Source: JAPOUP01 sp965203605
GTDB lineage: Bacteria; Pseudomonadota; Alphaproteobacteria; Rhodobacterales; Rhodobacteraceae
DNA: 64,000 bases
Direction: 5' to 3'
Assembly: GCA_965203605.1 (NCBI GenBank)
Contig: OZ241902.1
Span: 1,426,001-1,490,000 of the forward strand
Position numbers and translations under genes: made by a program. Below, one piece after another: positions 63,278 to 64,000 of this stretch. Within the stretch, counting starts at the first letter, position 1. Every line of letters starts with the position of its first letter. Under the pieces are notes generated by a model. The model made no database searches. It was not told where the DNA came from and worked only from the letters and a program-made list of their open reading frames with translations.

Positions 63278-64000
63278 TGCCTACGAATGACCCCAGTATC
63301 CGGGCACCTGCTGGGACAACACAGAAGATTGCAGGCTACATTGTATCCGTGGCCTCCCAGGAATTGCCGGATGGCGTGCGTGTCAAGGCAAAATCTCATC
63401 TCATTGACACACTTGCCGCGATTATCTCAGGATCAAGGCTAAAGGCGGGCAGATTGGCCGCCGACTTCATCGCCTCTCAGGGCGGCACACCAGAGGCGAC
63501 GGTCTGGGGGACCAACATCCGAACTACGGCCACGAATGCGGCGTTGGCCAACGGCATGGCCGCCCATGCGGACGAAACGGACGACTCCCACCTTGAAGGC
63601 CGGTTCCATCCCGGCTGCGCCGTTGTGCCAGCGGCATTGGCGGTCGGCGAGGCTCGGGCGCAGTCCGGACGAAGGGTCCTGAATGCGGTTGCGGCCGGAT
63701 ACGATATCGGTGCCCGATTCTCGATAGCGCTCGGCGTATGTGGCCCTCGAACGGCGACTCACAGCACGCACAGTCTGGGTGCTCTTTTTGGTGCCGCCGG
63801 AGCGGCTACGTCGCTAATGGACTTTGATACCGCACAGGTGTCCTCTTCCCTGTCTTTCGCCATCCAGCAGGCGAGCGGCATTCCATACTGGGAAAGGGAT
63901 ACCGAACATGTGGAGAAGGCTTTCGATTTCGGAGGCATGGGCGGGCGCAACGGCGTGGCGGCGGCTGTGATGGTCGGCGCTGGCATGACCGGTGTGCAGG
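63277..64000 (+). CDS. Second MmgE/PrpD family protein, 3' end beyond window
   Basis: ATG at 63277 shares a base with the preceding stop (TGATG). About 241 residues are visible: LIDTLAAIISGSRLKAGRLA, AHADETDDSHLEGRFHPGCA, GYDIGARFSIALGV, THSTHSLGALFGAAGAA. A likely dehydratase or epimerase of carboxylic acids. It is distinct from the first copy, and intact as far as seen. Confidence 0.85.
   Translation, partial: MPTNDPSIRAPAGTTQKIAGYIVSVASQELPDGVRVKAKSHLIDTLAAIISGSRLKAGRLAADFIASQGGTPEATVWGTNIRTTATNAALANGMAAHADETDDSHLEGRFHPGCAVVPAALAVGEARAQSGRRVLNAVAAGYDIGARFSIALGVCGPRTATHSTHSLGALFGAAGAATSLMDFDTAQVSSSLSFAIQQASGIPYWERDTEHVEKAFDFGGMGGRNGVAAAVMVGAGMTGVQ

Noticed and set aside
1..64000. CRISPR array, rRNA operon or replication origin
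   Set aside because: No regularly spaced repeats, rRNA sequence or DnaA-box cluster was seen.

Overview
The window looks like a chromosome (or large replicon) segment of an alphaproteobacterium, most likely near Rhodobacterales. The grounds are a suf operon in the order iscR - class I cysteine desulfurase - sufB - sufC - sufD - YIP1 genes - sufS, an IscR lacking the usual three-cysteine cluster loop, an Irr-type palindrome upstream of it, and a dimeric-type NADP isocitrate dehydrogenase. This placement is inference; there is no rRNA or other phylogenetic marker. The host genes have moderate GC, while the insertion sequences are much more GC-rich and mostly frameshifted, so the segment is littered with decaying mobile DNA.

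Region 1 (1-16.6 kb) is a catabolic locus best explained as the reductive nicotinate route: hydroxylation of nicotinate by a molybdenum hydroxylase (12989-16554), reduction of 6-hydroxynicotinate (11508-12992) and hydrolysis of the enamide by enamidase (1-551, cut by the window edge). A family III CoA-transferase (8399-9502) and a wrecked glutaryl-CoA dehydrogenase/ETF/ferredoxin patch (7404-8152) suggest the carbon leaves through glutarate and glutaryl-CoA. The reductase operon also carries two PF06684 paralogues and a UPF0280 protein of unknown role. A five-component branched-chain-type ABC importer, a Rieske oxygenase and a MarR regulator complete the locus. Three promoter regions share a palindromic motif that is a good candidate for the MarR operator.

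Region 2 (17-31.2 kb) is an eleven-gene minus-strand run with its own Liv-type importer, an acyl-CoA ligase, a hotdog thioesterase, a 787-residue fusion of a flavin monooxygenase with an old-yellow-enzyme reductase (2-aminobenzoyl-CoA monooxygenase/reductase or salicylyl-CoA 5-hydroxylase type), an AhpD-like protein, a cupin and a PhzS-like flavin monooxygenase. A kynurenine-formamidase-like hydrolase is transcribed divergently behind a dead IS630 element. Together they suggest import and CoA-dependent breakdown of an aminated or hydroxylated benzoate.

Region 3 (31.5-40.5 kb) is a mobile-element and defence scar: an IS30 element interrupted by an IS110 element, an intact DDE insertion sequence with a 4-bp target duplication, a helix-turn-helix/PIN toxin pair, an ImmA/IrrE protease gene cut by the IS30 end, fragments of an RTX protein and a MobF relaxase, and tRNA-Arg(CCG) with a truncated copy.

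Region 4 (40.6-51.2 kb) is housekeeping: the suf iron-sulfur operon, an alpha/beta hydrolase and icd. Region 5 (51.3-57.5 kb) has an amino-acid ABC transporter lacking its ATPase, an IS5 remnant, one intact AbiE toxin-antitoxin pair and one decayed pair. Region 6 (57.6 kb to the end) is a LysR regulator divergent from a tripartite tricarboxylate transporter (TctC, fused TctA-TctB) and two MmgE/PrpD genes, the first interrupted by an amber codon and the second running off the window.
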